From positions 4,834,587-4,898,586 of the forward strand of contig NC_071333.1 of the NCBI RefSeq assembly GCF_010183535.1: a DNA stretch of 64,000 nucleotides, in the 5' to 3' direction. Made by a program: the position numbers and the translations under genes. A model generated the notes under the pieces. It made no database searches. It saw nothing but the letters and a program-made list of their open reading frames with translations, and was not told where the DNA came from. Positions 50,628-62,436 of the stretch are shown in pieces. The number at the start of each line of letters is the position of its first letter. Position 1 is the stretch's first letter. Source of the DNA: Caenorhabditis remanei (lineage: Eukaryota > Nematoda > Chromadorea > Rhabditida > Rhabditidae).

Positions 50628-53157
50628 TCAGAGATATCTTGCAGAGGTTGGGTCGCTCGAGCTTAAAATAAAATGAATCAGTAGCGAATTGATAATATAA
50701 TGTCTCACCTATAGATTGTATTTTCATATCCATCGTAGTCATTGACATTAGAACCAGCCGGATTGTAAAAACTGGAGTTACTCGAATAGTTTTGTGATTG
50801 ATGAATACTTGTCGAGAAATCGTTGTATTCGTACGACAATGGATAGAGATCGTTGAGGTTCGTCTGCAAAATTTGAAAAGTTAGAGAAGTTCGACGTTTG
50901 TCACACCCTACTAATTCTAAAGAGGAAATGAAATTGTTGGACTCTTTTTTCGAATTATAAAAACCAAACACCAACCTGTGGCTCTGCTGCTTCAAAAATC
51001 TGAGGACTAAAAATGACTGGAGCGGATTGGTAATGATTGCTGGCTTCACCCCAAGACGAATGGTCATGTGACACCGACACAGCTCCAGCTGCCGCTGAGG
51101 TTACATTTTGCATTGTTTTCACATCTTCTTGTTGCTCTGCCGCTGTCACAGGGCTCGCACCAAGAGACGGATTGGAGAGCTCATCCGGTTCCTCCTCCTT
51201 TATCTCTATCTTTGGCACAACTGTCTGTTTTGAGTTAGTGATCTTCTTCTTTTTCGGTTGCGCACGCTCCTTCACTTTGAATCGTGATTGACGCCGAAGG
51301 TGGCCTCCGTTTCCAAACATCTCTCCGCACTTTTCGTGGAGTGTCCAATAACATCCTTTGCCCGGTTCATTGAGAGGTCTGGAAAAGTTGTTTTGATCTT
51401 GAGAAGCACTCTAAAAGTAGTCTCAAAAAGCTAAACTTTGATGACTTCTTCTTCAAAATCTTCGAATTAACTATTGAAATTTTTAAATTTTCCAAAAAAT
51501 AGTGTTTCGTTATTTTTTCTTATCACTATAAGGATTACCTTGCAACTTTCACAAAGCAGTCATTGAATGATAAGGAATGGCGAACCGAGTTCTGCCATCT
51601 TTGTTGATTATCCCGGTAGAACGGAAAAATTCCCATTATCCAGTTGTAAATTCCTGAGAGTGACAGTTGACCCTTGGGGGACTGTTTCATAGCCATAGAA
51701 ATCAATGAAATGTATGAATATGGTGGTTTTGTAATTCCGTATGTTCCCTCCCGCTTGATCTTTTCTTGCACAATTTCAAATTCATGTAGGGTCAAATCCT
51801 GTCCTCCATTCATAGATGATGAATGTGCTCGGTCAACTGACTGTCCGGGTGACGCGCTCACAAAGGAATCTGGTGAGCTCGAATTCCTGCCGGACGAACA
51901 ACTGTCGCTGGAAACAGGTGAGACGGTAACAGACGTTGAACCTGAAATCGATAAATGTATTGGGCACAGTAAGAATAGAATATTGATAATTGAAAAAACA
52001 AAAATTCAAGCAACCTTATTCCGAGGAGTGGCTGAGTTACTATGGGGATAACAGCTCTAAAACCCTGCTATAATCTTTCAAGTTCTATTTTGATAAATTC
52101 AGACAAAAATATTCTCAAGTGCTTTTTGAAGTCAACAACGGTTCCAATAAAAACAGCCGAGATCAAAAGTATTCACTTACCGAGAGATGAATTTCCGCTT
52201 TGTTCAATCAAAGCTGTAGTCGGCTTGCTGTAGTTGGATCCCGATTGATTCGCAGTCGCATAGAGATTGTAGTTGCAATGAATCATACTGTTTGTGTTCG
52301 ATGGGTACTAAAAATGAATTGGTATATTAAAATAGAATAATTTGAATTTGTGGATTTAGAATACCAAATTATGCAGAGAAATTGCAGAATATATTGTGAA
52401 AGACCTTTTTGCACTTTTTTCGTTTCAAAAACAACTAAAAATTTTTTTTTAATCTGACATTTGTTTGGGCCGCGTCAGGCCGAAATCAAACATTTTCTCG
52501 GCCCGTTTTTAAACATGTCTTGAGCAAATTTCGAATTTTTTAAAAGAAGTCTAGTTTTTCACTAAAAATTGAATAGTCAGTCAAAAGGGGAACACGTATT
52601 ATAATTTGAGTACTGAATGTTCAAGAAATTTCTTAAAAGAAGTACCCATTTCGAATCCGGACCGACCACGCTGACCCGATTTTTGACAAGTCTGGATAAT
52701 TTCAAAGGATAATATTCACTTACCCCGTTGGCAACGGTATTGATTGAATGGGAAGCGAGAGCATGTGTCATTCCGTCCTGATTTGTGTATCCATTGCTCA
52801 GAGTTTGTTTTGATGGATTTATGTTCTCCTCTCCGCGTGTGTTTATTAGTTCTGGCTCCATACTATTTGAAAACAGAGTAATGAGCTTCTGAACTGTTTT
52901 CCAATCAAGTTTGATTGAGCCCTTGAATTTTTTATCTGGAATCGAGAAAAAAATCATTAGGGAAGCGGGTAACAAGTAAGCGTTAGAAGAATAATTGAGT
53001 AAAAATAGATACTATGGGTTGAAGGTAAGTAAATTGAGAAATTGAAAATTTGATTGTGAACGCGCACTCAAAAAATTATAATGATTAAGGAACCTGAATA
53101 CTCCAGAAAGAAATACTCCGGAAGCATACCGTCACAGCTGTGTATTCCAAAGAACAT
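50628..53157 (-). CDS. Forkhead transcription factor, FoxA/PHA-4-like (about 465 aa)
   Basis: Seven exons join in phase on the minus strand: 53157-53094, 52935-52724, 52307-52181, 51941-51539, 51378-50976, 50863-50709, 50661-50628. The forkhead domain spans about residues 206-300: [18 protein letters not shown], a recognition helix [19 protein letters not shown], and wing [15 protein letters not shown]. After it come [12 protein letters not shown] and an acidic [10 protein letters not shown], as in PHA-4. The tail ([19 protein letters not shown] ... ENTIYS) also matches PHA-4's end, which makes the FoxA assignment specific. FoxA factors bind nucleosomal DNA; PHA-4 specifies the pharynx. Substitutions at usually constant positions ([21 protein letters not shown]) suggest a diverged paralogue rather than PHA-4 itself. 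The first exon is the weakest part: its donor is GTTCCT, and the next acceptor could be a trans-splice site with translation from the ATG at 52861 (419 aa). Confidence 0.85.
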
Positions 53158-53345
53158 ACTGGAATCCAATACACCAACACAATACACCACTGTGAGCATC
53201 CGATGAGATTGCGTCTGCGACTGACACAAGATATAGGTGTAAATGGGAAGAGAGAAGGGTGAGAGTGCATATACACTTCGGGTAGTCATATGGAAGACTG
53301 CATGTGAGGATGGCGTGTCGTGATCGATTCATGCAACTCTACTTA

Positions 53346-54176
53346 CTAGGGAAGGCCTCCAGGTGACCGTGGAGTTATGGGTCGTGACCTATATTGTTGG
53401 AAAGCTGAGAAAACGCTGATTCCAAATATATATTCAGTTTTTGCCCTCGAGGGCTGGTATTCGAGAAAAACGAGGTCAAAGTTTGAACCCCTGACAAGTC
53501 ATTACCTTATCGACGTGTTAAAAACAACGGCAGCGTGGCGCAGGTGGTAGTGAGGTGGTGTGGCATGCGGAAGGGTGTGGGTTCGGTCCCGGACACGCGA
53601 ATTTGCATTTTTTGTAATGAACTTTTAAGAATCTCTAGCAAGGTCTGTCTCACTTTTTCAAGATTTGGATAATGTTTTATTGATTTTCAAGTAAAAATAA
53701 CAAAATTTAAAAACAATTTTTTTCAAAAGTTTTCAAAAATTTGTCCATCATTTGATGGTCGAAAAGTGATGAAGTACTCGGAAAATTTTTCTCGTCTTTT
53801 TTGTTTCAAATGGCTTATATTCGCATAGGAATCAATAAAACATTATCCAAATCTGAAAAAGTGAGACAGATCTGGTTAGAGAATCTCAAAAGCTAATTAC
53901 AAAAAATGCAAAAAAAAAGTTTAGCGCGGCCGGGGACCGAACCCACACCCTTCCTCTCGCCAAACCGCCTCACTACCACCTACACCAGTGCCGATATTTT
54001 TGACACGTCCGGAAGGTAATGACTTGTTAGGGGGTCCAAACTTTGACCTCGTTTTTCTCGAATACCAGGTCTCGAGGGCAAAAACTAAATATATATTTGA
54101 AATCAGCGTTTTCTGAGCTTTCCAACGATATAGGTCACGACCCATAACTCCACGGTCACCTGGAGGCCTTCCCTAG
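53346..54176. mobile_element. Palindromic MITE with internal tRNA-like sequence
   Basis: The terminal inverted repeats are about 170 bp (CTAGGGAAGGCCTCCAGGTG at the left, complement at the right). They are flanked by TTA on both sides (53343-53345 and 54177-54179), compatible with a TWA duplication of PIF/Harbinger type, although the end could be one base longer. The interior repeats itself in mirror image, including a tRNA-like block on each side (53524-53600 plus, 53928-53998 minus), with B-box GGTTCGGTCCC and A-box-like GTGGCGCAGGTGG. No transposase. Confidence 0.75.
53524..53600 (+). other. tRNA-like block inside the MITE, left copy
   Basis: The sequence GCGTGGCGCAGGTGGTAGTG is followed, some 30 bp on, by GTGTGGGTTCGGTCCCGGAC. 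The ends GCGTG/ACGC can pair. This resembles a tRNA with intact A and B boxes but no clear anticodon loop. The right-arm copy is at 53928-53998 on the minus strand. Confidence 0.5.
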
Positions 54177-54439
54177 TTAGGGCCGGAATGAGAAGGCTTA
54201 CTCGAACTACGATTAATAGATTGATGATGAATGTTGTGAGAGAGAGAGATGAGTACTCAATTTATGGGAAAGAAGGAAATCAACCTATTTGACTTTTTGT
54301 TCAGGATGACCGATTAGTATCGTTCTGTGGTTCGAAATTGAATGCCAAAAACTTTTAGAAAGCCAGAAAGTTCTTTCTATACCGACTGCATCACGGTAAC
54401 AATCACTAATCCGTCTTAAGGTTCTCAGAAAGACAGTTA

Positions 54440-55490
54440 AACCCAAGATAGAACTTTGGATACACTATTTAGATTAAAAAATTGAGTCATACGCGGGTCC
54501 CGAAAAATAATGGAAGTATGCGAGAAAATGACGCTGATACATAAACGCAAAATAGGCTAGCGTTTCGGGAAACAGTGCGAGATGAACAGCGCGCACTGTG
54601 AGACCGAGACACAGCAGAGAGACCGAGTAACCCAGTGACCCAGCACAACCAATTAGGAGGACAGATGGAGACTGCCACGTCAGTAGCCTGCCTCCCAACG
54701 TTGTGCGGGTAACTGACCTTGCAGAATCAATAAGTGTGAGATAGTGGTTAGAGAGGACAGTGGAAAAGGAGGACAATGGGAAGAGAAGAGAGAGGGAAAA
54801 GAAGGCAGAGAATAGAGAGAACAGAGGGTAGAGAACGATGAGAGCGGTCCAAAACGTAGGAGATTTGATAAAAGACAGTGGATCCAATTCAAGGGCAATG
54901 TTGCAGTTAAATCATTTCTAAGCATTAACCGCGAATGTGATGTCAATAACTACTGCTAGTCTTGTATGAAAATGGACCTGCACAGTGCAGAGCATCTGAG
55001 AATGCAGAGAATTGAGAATAGGATGTGAAGTAATGTCACAAAACTACTTTTCAGAAAGGAGCGATGGAACATGAAGATATGAGTATATATCTCCAAAACC
55101 GATCTTGCACACACTAAATTGAGAGAAAATTGTAGAGGAGTGCAAGAGGCTGGTTGTGTGTACTCGCAAAAGAAGGAGAATGAGGGAAACTGAAAAAGGC
55201 AAAAGGACAACAGAGGGTGTGAGGAGGTGTAGAACGAGAGTAAACGTAATGAGATACCACGTCACAGAGCACACCAGATTCCCAGGCCATATAAAGCAGA
55301 TGACAGTCATGACAGTGATGGATCGATGTATTCGCACAACGAACAATGAACAGCCCTTTTGGCTTTGTACGGTTTCTTCACTTACACCTCTCTAGCTCCG
55401 CGGGTAGTAATTCCCGGAGCACGGAAGTAGTTGACAACCACATCATTTCAAAATATCTCATGAGAAGTATTTAGAGCATCCGAACTAGAT
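54440..55490 (-). repeat. Dispersed repeat, copy A (inverted)
   Basis: The reverse complement of this ~1.05-kb segment matches 58294-58866 over its two ends, with about 450 bp of extra sequence in the middle. Landmarks shared with copies B and C: GGTTGTGCTGGGTCACTCGG, GTGGCAGTCTCCATCTGTCC and TCTTCCCATT. Copy A also has CCATATAAAGCAG. No coding content; the family is unknown. Confidence 0.75.
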
Positions 55491-55903
55491 TAGTCTTGGG
55501 AAAAAACTCTGGCTCGCATAACACTAACCAGAAAAATTTTAACAGTTGTGTCCTGCTTAGATACCCGGCAATCTATCCTGAATGGCTAGTGGGTTGCTTT
55601 GAAGCGCTGGATTGTCGTTCTAATTTTTAGAAGTTTCAAAAATGATTTTTAAAAGAAGAATAAGTCTAACAAGGAAACCCCAAGCACTAGTCAGCTTGCA
55701 GTTTGATGAGCTCGAAATTAACACAATAATCCTCAGTTCTTCAGTTCTCAAAAGTTCCCGAAAAGTCACTTTCCTACCCTTACCTCGTTTTCGGCTGGTC
55801 GAGTTGCCGAGGGATATGCGTTAAATTGAAACAAAATAAAAAATCACCAAAAAGCGTTCAGATAATGATGTCCACCCAGTAAAACAAAAAACAAAAAAAA
55901 TGT

Positions 55904-55979
55904 CTTGCATAGGGTCGATCCCTTTCCCTTCAAGCAAAGCAACAACTCAACGCACTCCCCCTCGCCACTCGGCCAGCCA
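55904..55979 (-). other. tRNA-like relic (class II-like)
   Basis: Minus-strand A box TGGCCGAGTGG and B box GGATCGACCC are spaced as in a tRNA with a long variable arm. The acceptor stem pairs poorly, so it is probably a pseudogene or SINE head. Confidence 0.45.
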
Positions 55980-57457
55980 AAAACGAGGTTGAGGGAGGAA
56001 AGTGAAATTTTGGGAATTGTTGAGAAGTGAGGAACTGAGGTTTACTGTGTTAATTCTGAGCCAAGCCTGTCGTACGGCCGGCCGCGGACGGCCCAAAAAA
56101 GATTTGGCACCAGTGGGGGTCGAACTCTAGTAGTCAGATTGGTACCAAAAAGTCAAAAGTGTGTCAAGTCATGTTTTCGGTTGAAACTCTAGAAAGCCGC
56201 GGCCCTTCACGGCCGGCCACGAATTCTGACAGCCTTGTTCTGAGCCAAACTTTTAGAGTCCTTAACTCGGAGCCATGTCCCGAGCGTGTTCCAGTGTTTT
56301 GTGGGAGTTCTATTGGAGGGGTTCTTGACCACACACCTGAGTGTCATCAAATTCCAAACTTACAATAGCTTGTAGTTCCCTTGTAAGGATACCTTTCAAA
56401 CATGAAAAAACCATTTAAAATTATTCTGGCTCCGAAACTTGAAGAGACTTGTGATATCAGCAGCTTTGTAGAAGCAAGATATGACAATGATGTTGAGTCA
56501 CACAGGCCTGCGGTCTACCTGACGACGATAGGCGGCCTGCGGGAAAACGAGATCCATTAGCACCTCAACAGTGAAAATAAATGGACCAGACCACTCCCCA
56601 TTTTGAAAAACCCACATCTACTCAAATTTCAAAAATTTTTCGATTATTGGCAGGAATTCAACGTTTCTAAATCCAAACTTTGGTAAAAACGTCTCGAACC
56701 AGAAGCTTCCAGGAACTTCCAGAACCTTCCGAAAGTTTTGAGAAACAAATTTTGCTTGAGATCAGGATTGTGAGTTTTGACGAGAATATAAATTTCATAA
56801 TTCTAAACAAGCCTTCCAGAAACTTCCAAAAATTTCGAGAAGCTTTTCAAAATTAGAGCTCTAAAAATAAGAATAATAAAATCCCGTCGTCGTCTGTGGC
56901 AAAAAGATCTGCCTTTTCTTCCTTTTCTTTCAATCCACCAAAGGACACAACAATTTCCTGACCACGGTTGAGATCTAACCGTAATCCAAGGCCAGGCTTC
57001 GTTGGAGTAGGAGAATCGGATATCCGACTTTTTTGGAGAATTTCTCCGACGAACAATTCTCCGATTTTTTTTTCGGAGAAATTATCCGTGGAATAATTTT
57101 CGAACTTTTTTTTTCGGAAAAAATTGCGATTCTCTAAACATTTTTCTCCGACCAAGCCTGTCTAAGACAATAACGGAAAATTCAACGCTATGTTAGATTT
57201 TTACAAAAGAGATTATAAATTAAAAGCAAACAGTTTTGCCAGCTCTGGAAGTCGTTTCCTGGTTTTTGAATTGGAAGTAGAGAAAAACAATAATTTTTAA
57301 AAAAGTATGTTACATCAACTTTTGTCGGTATGGGTTACAACAAAACACCGACAACTCACCCAATGATTTTTAAAAGTCTATATGGCTCACTTCTACAGAA
57401 GATTCTATTACAGCTCCTCTTTCTGTTGAAGTCTGTGTTTAGTTATTTGCGAAGTTG

Positions 57458-57580
57458 CTTTACTGCATGTCAGACACCTCCAGTTCATCCATAGACGTCT
57501 CCGACATTTCACCTTCAATAGCTGTCCGAACATCGTTCGGATTGAAAAACGAGAGAATCAAGCACGTATCGAGACATCGT
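57458..57580 (-). repeat. Inverted copy of the exon-like fragment at 62161-62301
   Basis: About 120 bp, nearly identical to the plus-strand segment around 62167-62283. A run of five T instead of four shifts the reading frame, so this copy cannot encode the same peptide. Confidence 0.75.
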
Positions 57581-58293
57581 CGAAGAAAAATTTTGAGTTT
57601 TGCACCTTTGAGCTCTTACAATAACCCAGGGACCGGTAGGTGGGCGCCAAAATTTTGCATATGGGTTACCGAAGACCCATAGTACATGCACACAAACTGA
57701 GTAAACACTATCTTACGTGTGGTCTCTACGCCCTACCTACAGGGGTGATGCTCGAATCTTTTAGAGAATAGGTTATATAAGGCGCTTTTTATAGCATTGA
57801 GATCACTTCCAGTATGACTAAAATAAAACATTCGCAATGTTTTGATTATATATCATTCATACAACATGAGTCAATATATTCTAAATCGAGAGTATCTGTA
57901 ACGTCTCCTTGATTTGAGACGTGACATTTAAAGAATTGTTTAGAAGAGCACACAACCGTACATGTCTACTATTTTCCATGACTGGTGGCTGATGGTTTTT
58001 CTCGACCCCTATTTTTTGAACAAACATCCTCAATTCCAGTTCCCTCTCGATCTACCTTTAAGCTTCCTGTTACACCTTTTCTGCATTTTGGCTTTTTTTG
58101 ATAAACACAGAGTAGACTGATCAATTTTGTAGGTGGCATTTCTAGTGGTTCTTCTCCTCTTGTAAAACGTCTTCTTTATAACTATTCCGGAACAATTCAC
58201 TAGAAAACCTGGTCGTGGAGATGGCCGGCAATCTAACCAGGCGTTTGAATTTTACTGTTTAGGGATATGAGGCCCCGATCGTTTTTTCATAGT

Positions 58294-58866
58294 ATTAATC
58301 AAGTTTGAATGCTCTAAGAACTTCTCATGAGAAATCCGGAAACAATGTGTTTGTCTACTATTTCCGTGTTTCTAGAATTACTATCTGGGAGCTCGAGAGG
58401 TGTAAGTGAAGAAACCGTACAAAGCCAACAGAGCTGTTCATTGTTCTTGTTCGTAGTGCAAACACCTCGATCCATTTTTATATGGTCTGGGAATCTGGTG
58501 TGCACTGTGACGTGGAATCCCTCATTGCCCTCTCTTCCAACTGACCTCTATTTCCACTGTCCTCTCTTCCCATTATCTTATACATACTGAGTCGGTAAGG
58601 TCAGTTACCCATATAAGGTCGGCAGCCTACTGACGTGGCAGTCTCCATCTGTCCTCCTAATTGGTTGTGCTGGGTCACTCGGTCTCTCTGGCGTCTTTTG
58701 GTCTTACAGTGCGCGTTGTGCACCTCACATTGTTTCCCCAAACGCTAGCCTATTCTGCGTTTAAAGTATATGTCTTATTTTCTTGAACACTTCCATTATT
58801 TCTAACCAGGACCTGCGTGCAGCTCAATTTTTTAAGCTGAATAGTGTATCAAAAGTTAGCTCTTGG
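58294..58866 (+). repeat. Dispersed repeat, copy B
   Basis: Forward copy of the family, about 570 bp, from AATGCTCTAAGAACTTCTCA to GTGTATCAAAAGTTAGCTCT. It shares the landmarks listed for copy A, and both copies extend past the point where copy C stops. Confidence 0.75.
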
Positions 58867-59500
58867 TTATCATTATCCTTTTTCATGCTCCGAGACGAAT
58901 CAGCGATTATTACCATGCTGCGGTCAAGATAAAAAGAAATTTTCGGCTTTTCAGTAGTTTTTTGGCATTCTATTTCAATCCGCAAAGGGATAATAGTCTG
59001 TCATCCTGTACAAAAAAGTCAAATCCCTCATCAAATTCTGCATTTCGGCGTATGTTGAGCTCATTCCAGCTTCATGTTTTTCTCTACACTTTTTTCTCTA
59101 TTTATGAACTCACAAAGTTTGAAGCTTTCAAAGCTTTGTAGGCTTTTTAAGTGGTCCTTCTCTAGTTGAATATTGTCTTCTGGTAATATCACATGCCACG
59201 ACATCTCTAGGATGTTTGCTTATCTACTACCACTCAATGATGTTTCCTTTTTCCCATTCTTTTAGTGCCTTCTACATCTATCTCATTAGAGCATTTTGGC
59301 AATTAAAAATCGTTTTTCATTACAAGCTTATCCTATATTCTCACACACATCTTGCACCCTGAGTTTGTATTTTAGGTCGTCGTTGAAATCGTTCTTATAC
59401 AGTGCGCAAAATATCTTTAGAACTCCCCTCAAATTTAGGGGTTCTGCAAAATCAGGAATAGATATAAAAAATCTCCCACGTTGTAGGACTGCTCCAATCG
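58867..59500. other. Intergenic; nothing recognised
   Basis: Short frames only, none with coding character. Confidence 0.4.
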
Positions 59501-59507
59501 TTCTGTT

Positions 59508-59795
59508 ACTCTGTCCTCTTACCACTGTCCTCTCTTCCCACTGTCCTCTCTTCCCATTATCTTATACGTATTGAGTCTACAAGGCCAGTTACCCAAATAA
59601 AGTAGACAGCCCACTGACGTGGCAGTCTCCATCTGTCCTCTTAATAGGTTGTGCTGGGTCACTCGGTCTCTGTGCTGTCTCTTAGTCTCACAGTGCGCTT
59701 GCATTTCACACTGTTTCTCCAAACGCCTATTCTCCGCTCAAAGTTTCTGTCTTATTTTTTCGTATATTTCCATAATTTCTTTTTCAATTTTCAGA
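59508..59795 (+). repeat. Dispersed repeat, copy C, abutting a gene start
   Basis: Matches the 3' two thirds of copy B (TCTTCCCATTATCTTATAC through TTCCATAATTTC). It ends about 10 bp before a TTTTCAATTTTCAG acceptor and the ATG at 59801. The repeat therefore supplies the immediate 5' flank of the next gene. Confidence 0.75.
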
Positions 59796-59800
59796 TAACG

Positions 59801-61571
59801 ATGAAAGAAGAAGTTTCAAGAGATCATCATAATATCACTTCACTTATTTATCCGGAGAGCAACCTCCGATTTAACAGTACCAATGATGATGACAGACTTA
59901 ACAAAGACGTCAAAGTGAGTTATTTTAAGGCTCTTCTCAGTGATATAACCGTTTCAATCATTTCAGTTTGGTGTGCTTCGAATGTTCTGGGGAGAAATGG
60001 AATTACCGTTTACGGAAGAAATCGAGCTACGAGCCGTCAAAAGATCTGTGGAGATGAAGACATTTCTGAGTTGGGAGTTTCTATTAGGTCCATCGGATGA
60101 TCAGAAAGTTTTAGTCTCGGTTCCAGCTCATTTATTTTGGAGAATGCTGGTGAGTTTTCTACTTTCACTCAAAATATATCATAATCAATAATTTCAGAGA
60201 ACTAAAAAAGAAGAACTCAAATTATATCCAGCAACCTTCATGTTTCAATTGGCACAGGAAGGAATCGAACATATGAAGACTTCGATTCCAGATGTCTATG
60301 AATCAGTGAAAAAGTACCATGAGGAAAGAACCAAACCTCTTCCAGAACTCATTTTTGTCGTATTGGATCCAGCGAATATTCAATTTTTCGAATTAGGTCT
60401 TCTTTTGTACAGGGGACCCTACGGAGTTCTGATCAATCAATTCCAAAAAGTGGTGAGCTCTTACTGTAGTGCCCAAATCAAATAACTATTCTAATTCTAA
60501 AATTTGCAGTTCGATAAACACTGGGCAGATCACAACAAATGGTGCATGACTCGCTATCCAGATCCAAGGGTTGTCTACGGTCCAATTGGTAAGCTGATTC
60601 CGATAATTATTATTTGTTCCTCGGTCCGCTGATAGTTAAAAATGAAGTTTTCAGAAGAAGTATCGGGAGAATACTTCTCTCATTTAACAAAACGATTTGG
60701 ACTCCGGAATTATGATACAAAGGAAACAGCTGATGGGATAAGATATACTGTTCGAACTTATTTACCGAGAAAAGAAGTGAAGAAGAAGTGTAAGTTTCAA
60801 TTGAATTCTTTTCTGGATGACAACCAAGATCTTTTATAGATAAGAAAAGTTCGCATATGAAGAAAGGGATCAATCAGCCAGAGGATGGAAATGTTGAGGT
60901 GAATGAAGCCGACGGAGAGCATGACCAGCAAGAGAATCTAGGAAATCGCCAAATGTCATTCGACAAAAAGATTATTTACCCAGAGAATCTGAACGATTTC
61001 TTCCAAGAAATGAAACAGAAAAAGGAAATTCAGAAAAGCAAGAATCGGTTACTGATGGAACTTGAAGATCGAGTTGTAAAGCCGAAAATTGTGAAGGAAA
61101 AGAGAGAGGAGTTGGAAATGAAAAATGAGCCCAAGGAAAAACCGATGGACGAACCGGAAGAGGATCTAGTAGAAGGGGACATTTCTGAAGAAGTCGAACT
61201 TGATGTTGAAATGGAAGAAAAGGGAGAAGAAGAGGATGAAGACATTGAAGAGGAAAATGGTTCAGTCGAAACGGATGCCCCAACAACGTCGACTAGTTCA
61301 AGAAGCCGTCAAACAAGAAAAAGAGCTCCCGATTCAGCTGCTCCATCGGCTACAGTGGTGTCGGACAGTCGACCAAGACGTCAGAGAAATGGTATGATTG
61401 CATTAAAAGTTTATTGTATTTCGGGCAAAAATTGCAAAAAGCAAGAGACGCGTGAAATCATTTTTTCAAGAGACTGTCATCTAATTCTATTCTAAATCAA
61501 AGCTCTTTATATTTCCAGAGCCAACTGAACTCTACAAAGCATCTCCAATCAGAACCTACAAACGTCGTTAA
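59801..61571 (+). CDS. Unrecognised protein with acidic, low-complexity C-terminal half (456 aa)
   Basis: Seven exons join in phase: 59801-59914, 59967-60149, 60198-60452, 60510-60588, 60655-60789, 60840-61391 and 61519-61571, with consistent TTTCAG-like acceptors. The ATG lies 6 bp after an acceptor, which suggests trans-splicing. Residues about 39-255 look globular, with conserved-looking aromatic and charged patches (VLRMFWGEMELPFTEEIELR, FLLGPSDDQKVLVSVPAHLF), but match no family I can name. Residues about 300-325 could form a coiled coil (EMKQKKEIQKSKNRLLMEL). The rest is very acidic (EEEDEDIEEENG), followed by Ser/Thr and Arg-rich sequence ending TYKRR. The acidic plus basic tail suggests a nuclear or chromatin-associated protein; this is inference only. 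Confidence 0.75.
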
Positions 61572-62160
61572 CATCTCAACAAATATTCATTGATTTTGTG
61601 TTATTATAATAATATTCTCTTCTATCGGTAACATGTTAAATCTGTGAGTTTTTGTTGATATTAGGCATCAATTTCTTACAACTTCACAATTCAATCATTT
61701 TATATTACCCCATTTATTATTTCTCTAAGAGTCATCAATTTCTCACAATTTCATATTTCAATCATTTTATATCACCCCATTCATTATTTTTCTGAGTGTT
61801 TTTTTTTAAATTTCATCCCAATTTCTCATTTCAGCCATGAATCCGTATTTTCCAGTAATTGAAAATTGCGTCTCTTTCTTTCGAAAACTTGCCTTCCAGA
61901 TCGCTTTTCACTTTCCATTTTCTAGTAAAACTGAACATTTTCTCAATTTGCCATTTTCCAAAAATTTCCGGCAAAATGCTAAAAAAAACATTCAAGTGTA
62001 CACACAACGCTACAAAATCAATTAAATTTTCTCTTATTAACATTTTATAAATAGTCCCAGAATAAGAAAAAGACACCTGGAGCAACGATTAAGAGAAGCG
62101 GAACGAGGAAAAGGTGATTGGCAGAAGGAGACTTTGAAGAATTAGAAGAATACGAAGCAG
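61572..62160. other. 3' flank of the acidic-protein gene; short tandem duplication
   Basis: 61668-61800 holds two ~75-bp copies of a TCATCAATTTCT(T/C)ACAA...TCATTTTATAT(T/C)ACCCC unit. From 62053, a basic frame (NKKKTPGATIKRSG) and a short acidic frame (EELEEYEADED) look like paralogous 3'-end pieces, but they are interrupted and could not be spliced together. Confidence 0.45.
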
Positions 62161-62301
62161 ATGAAGATGTCAGAGATGGCTCGAGACGTGCTTGATTCTC
62201 TCGTTTTCAATCCGAACGATGTTCGGACAGCTATTGAAGGTGAAATGTCGGAGACGTCTATGGATGAACTGGGGGTGTCAGACACTGGAATTTCCGAGTA
62301 A
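62161..62301 (+). other. Exon-like fragment (46 codons), duplicated at 57458-57580
   Basis: An open frame from ATG 62161 to TAA 62299-62301 with balanced composition (RDVLDSLVFNPNDVRTAIEG then acidic SETSMDELGVSDTGISE). An inverted copy carrying a frameshift lies about 4.6 kb away. It could be the last exon of a lost gene or a small real gene; no upstream exon could be joined. Confidence 0.35.
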
Positions 62302-62436
62302 TAACGGCGTTCTCTACCACGACATGATGCTTGAGAGCAAGTGACATATACGTGGAGAAGATATTCACTTCATTACTGAAAAATAATTATAAAAAATTAA
62401 AAAAAATCGGAAAACCTGTTTTATTGATTAGTTGTA

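Larger units (their letters stand above)
55491..58293. other. Intergenic; tRNA-like relics, HSE-like motifs, no gene
   Basis: No supportable gene. 55904-55979 (minus) resembles a class II tRNA: GGCTGGCCGAGTGGCGAGGG with an A box TGGCCGAGTGG, and a B box GGATCGACCC. Another B-box-like AGTTCGACCCC (minus) lies near 56118-56130. HSE-like clusters are at 56700-56735 and 56812-56850. Repeated TTCTCCGA motifs occur at 57035-57150. Confidence 0.45.

Noticed and set aside
54474..55395. Frames on both strands in the dispersed repeat
   Set aside because: Related copies B and C do not preserve the frames, so they are not coding.
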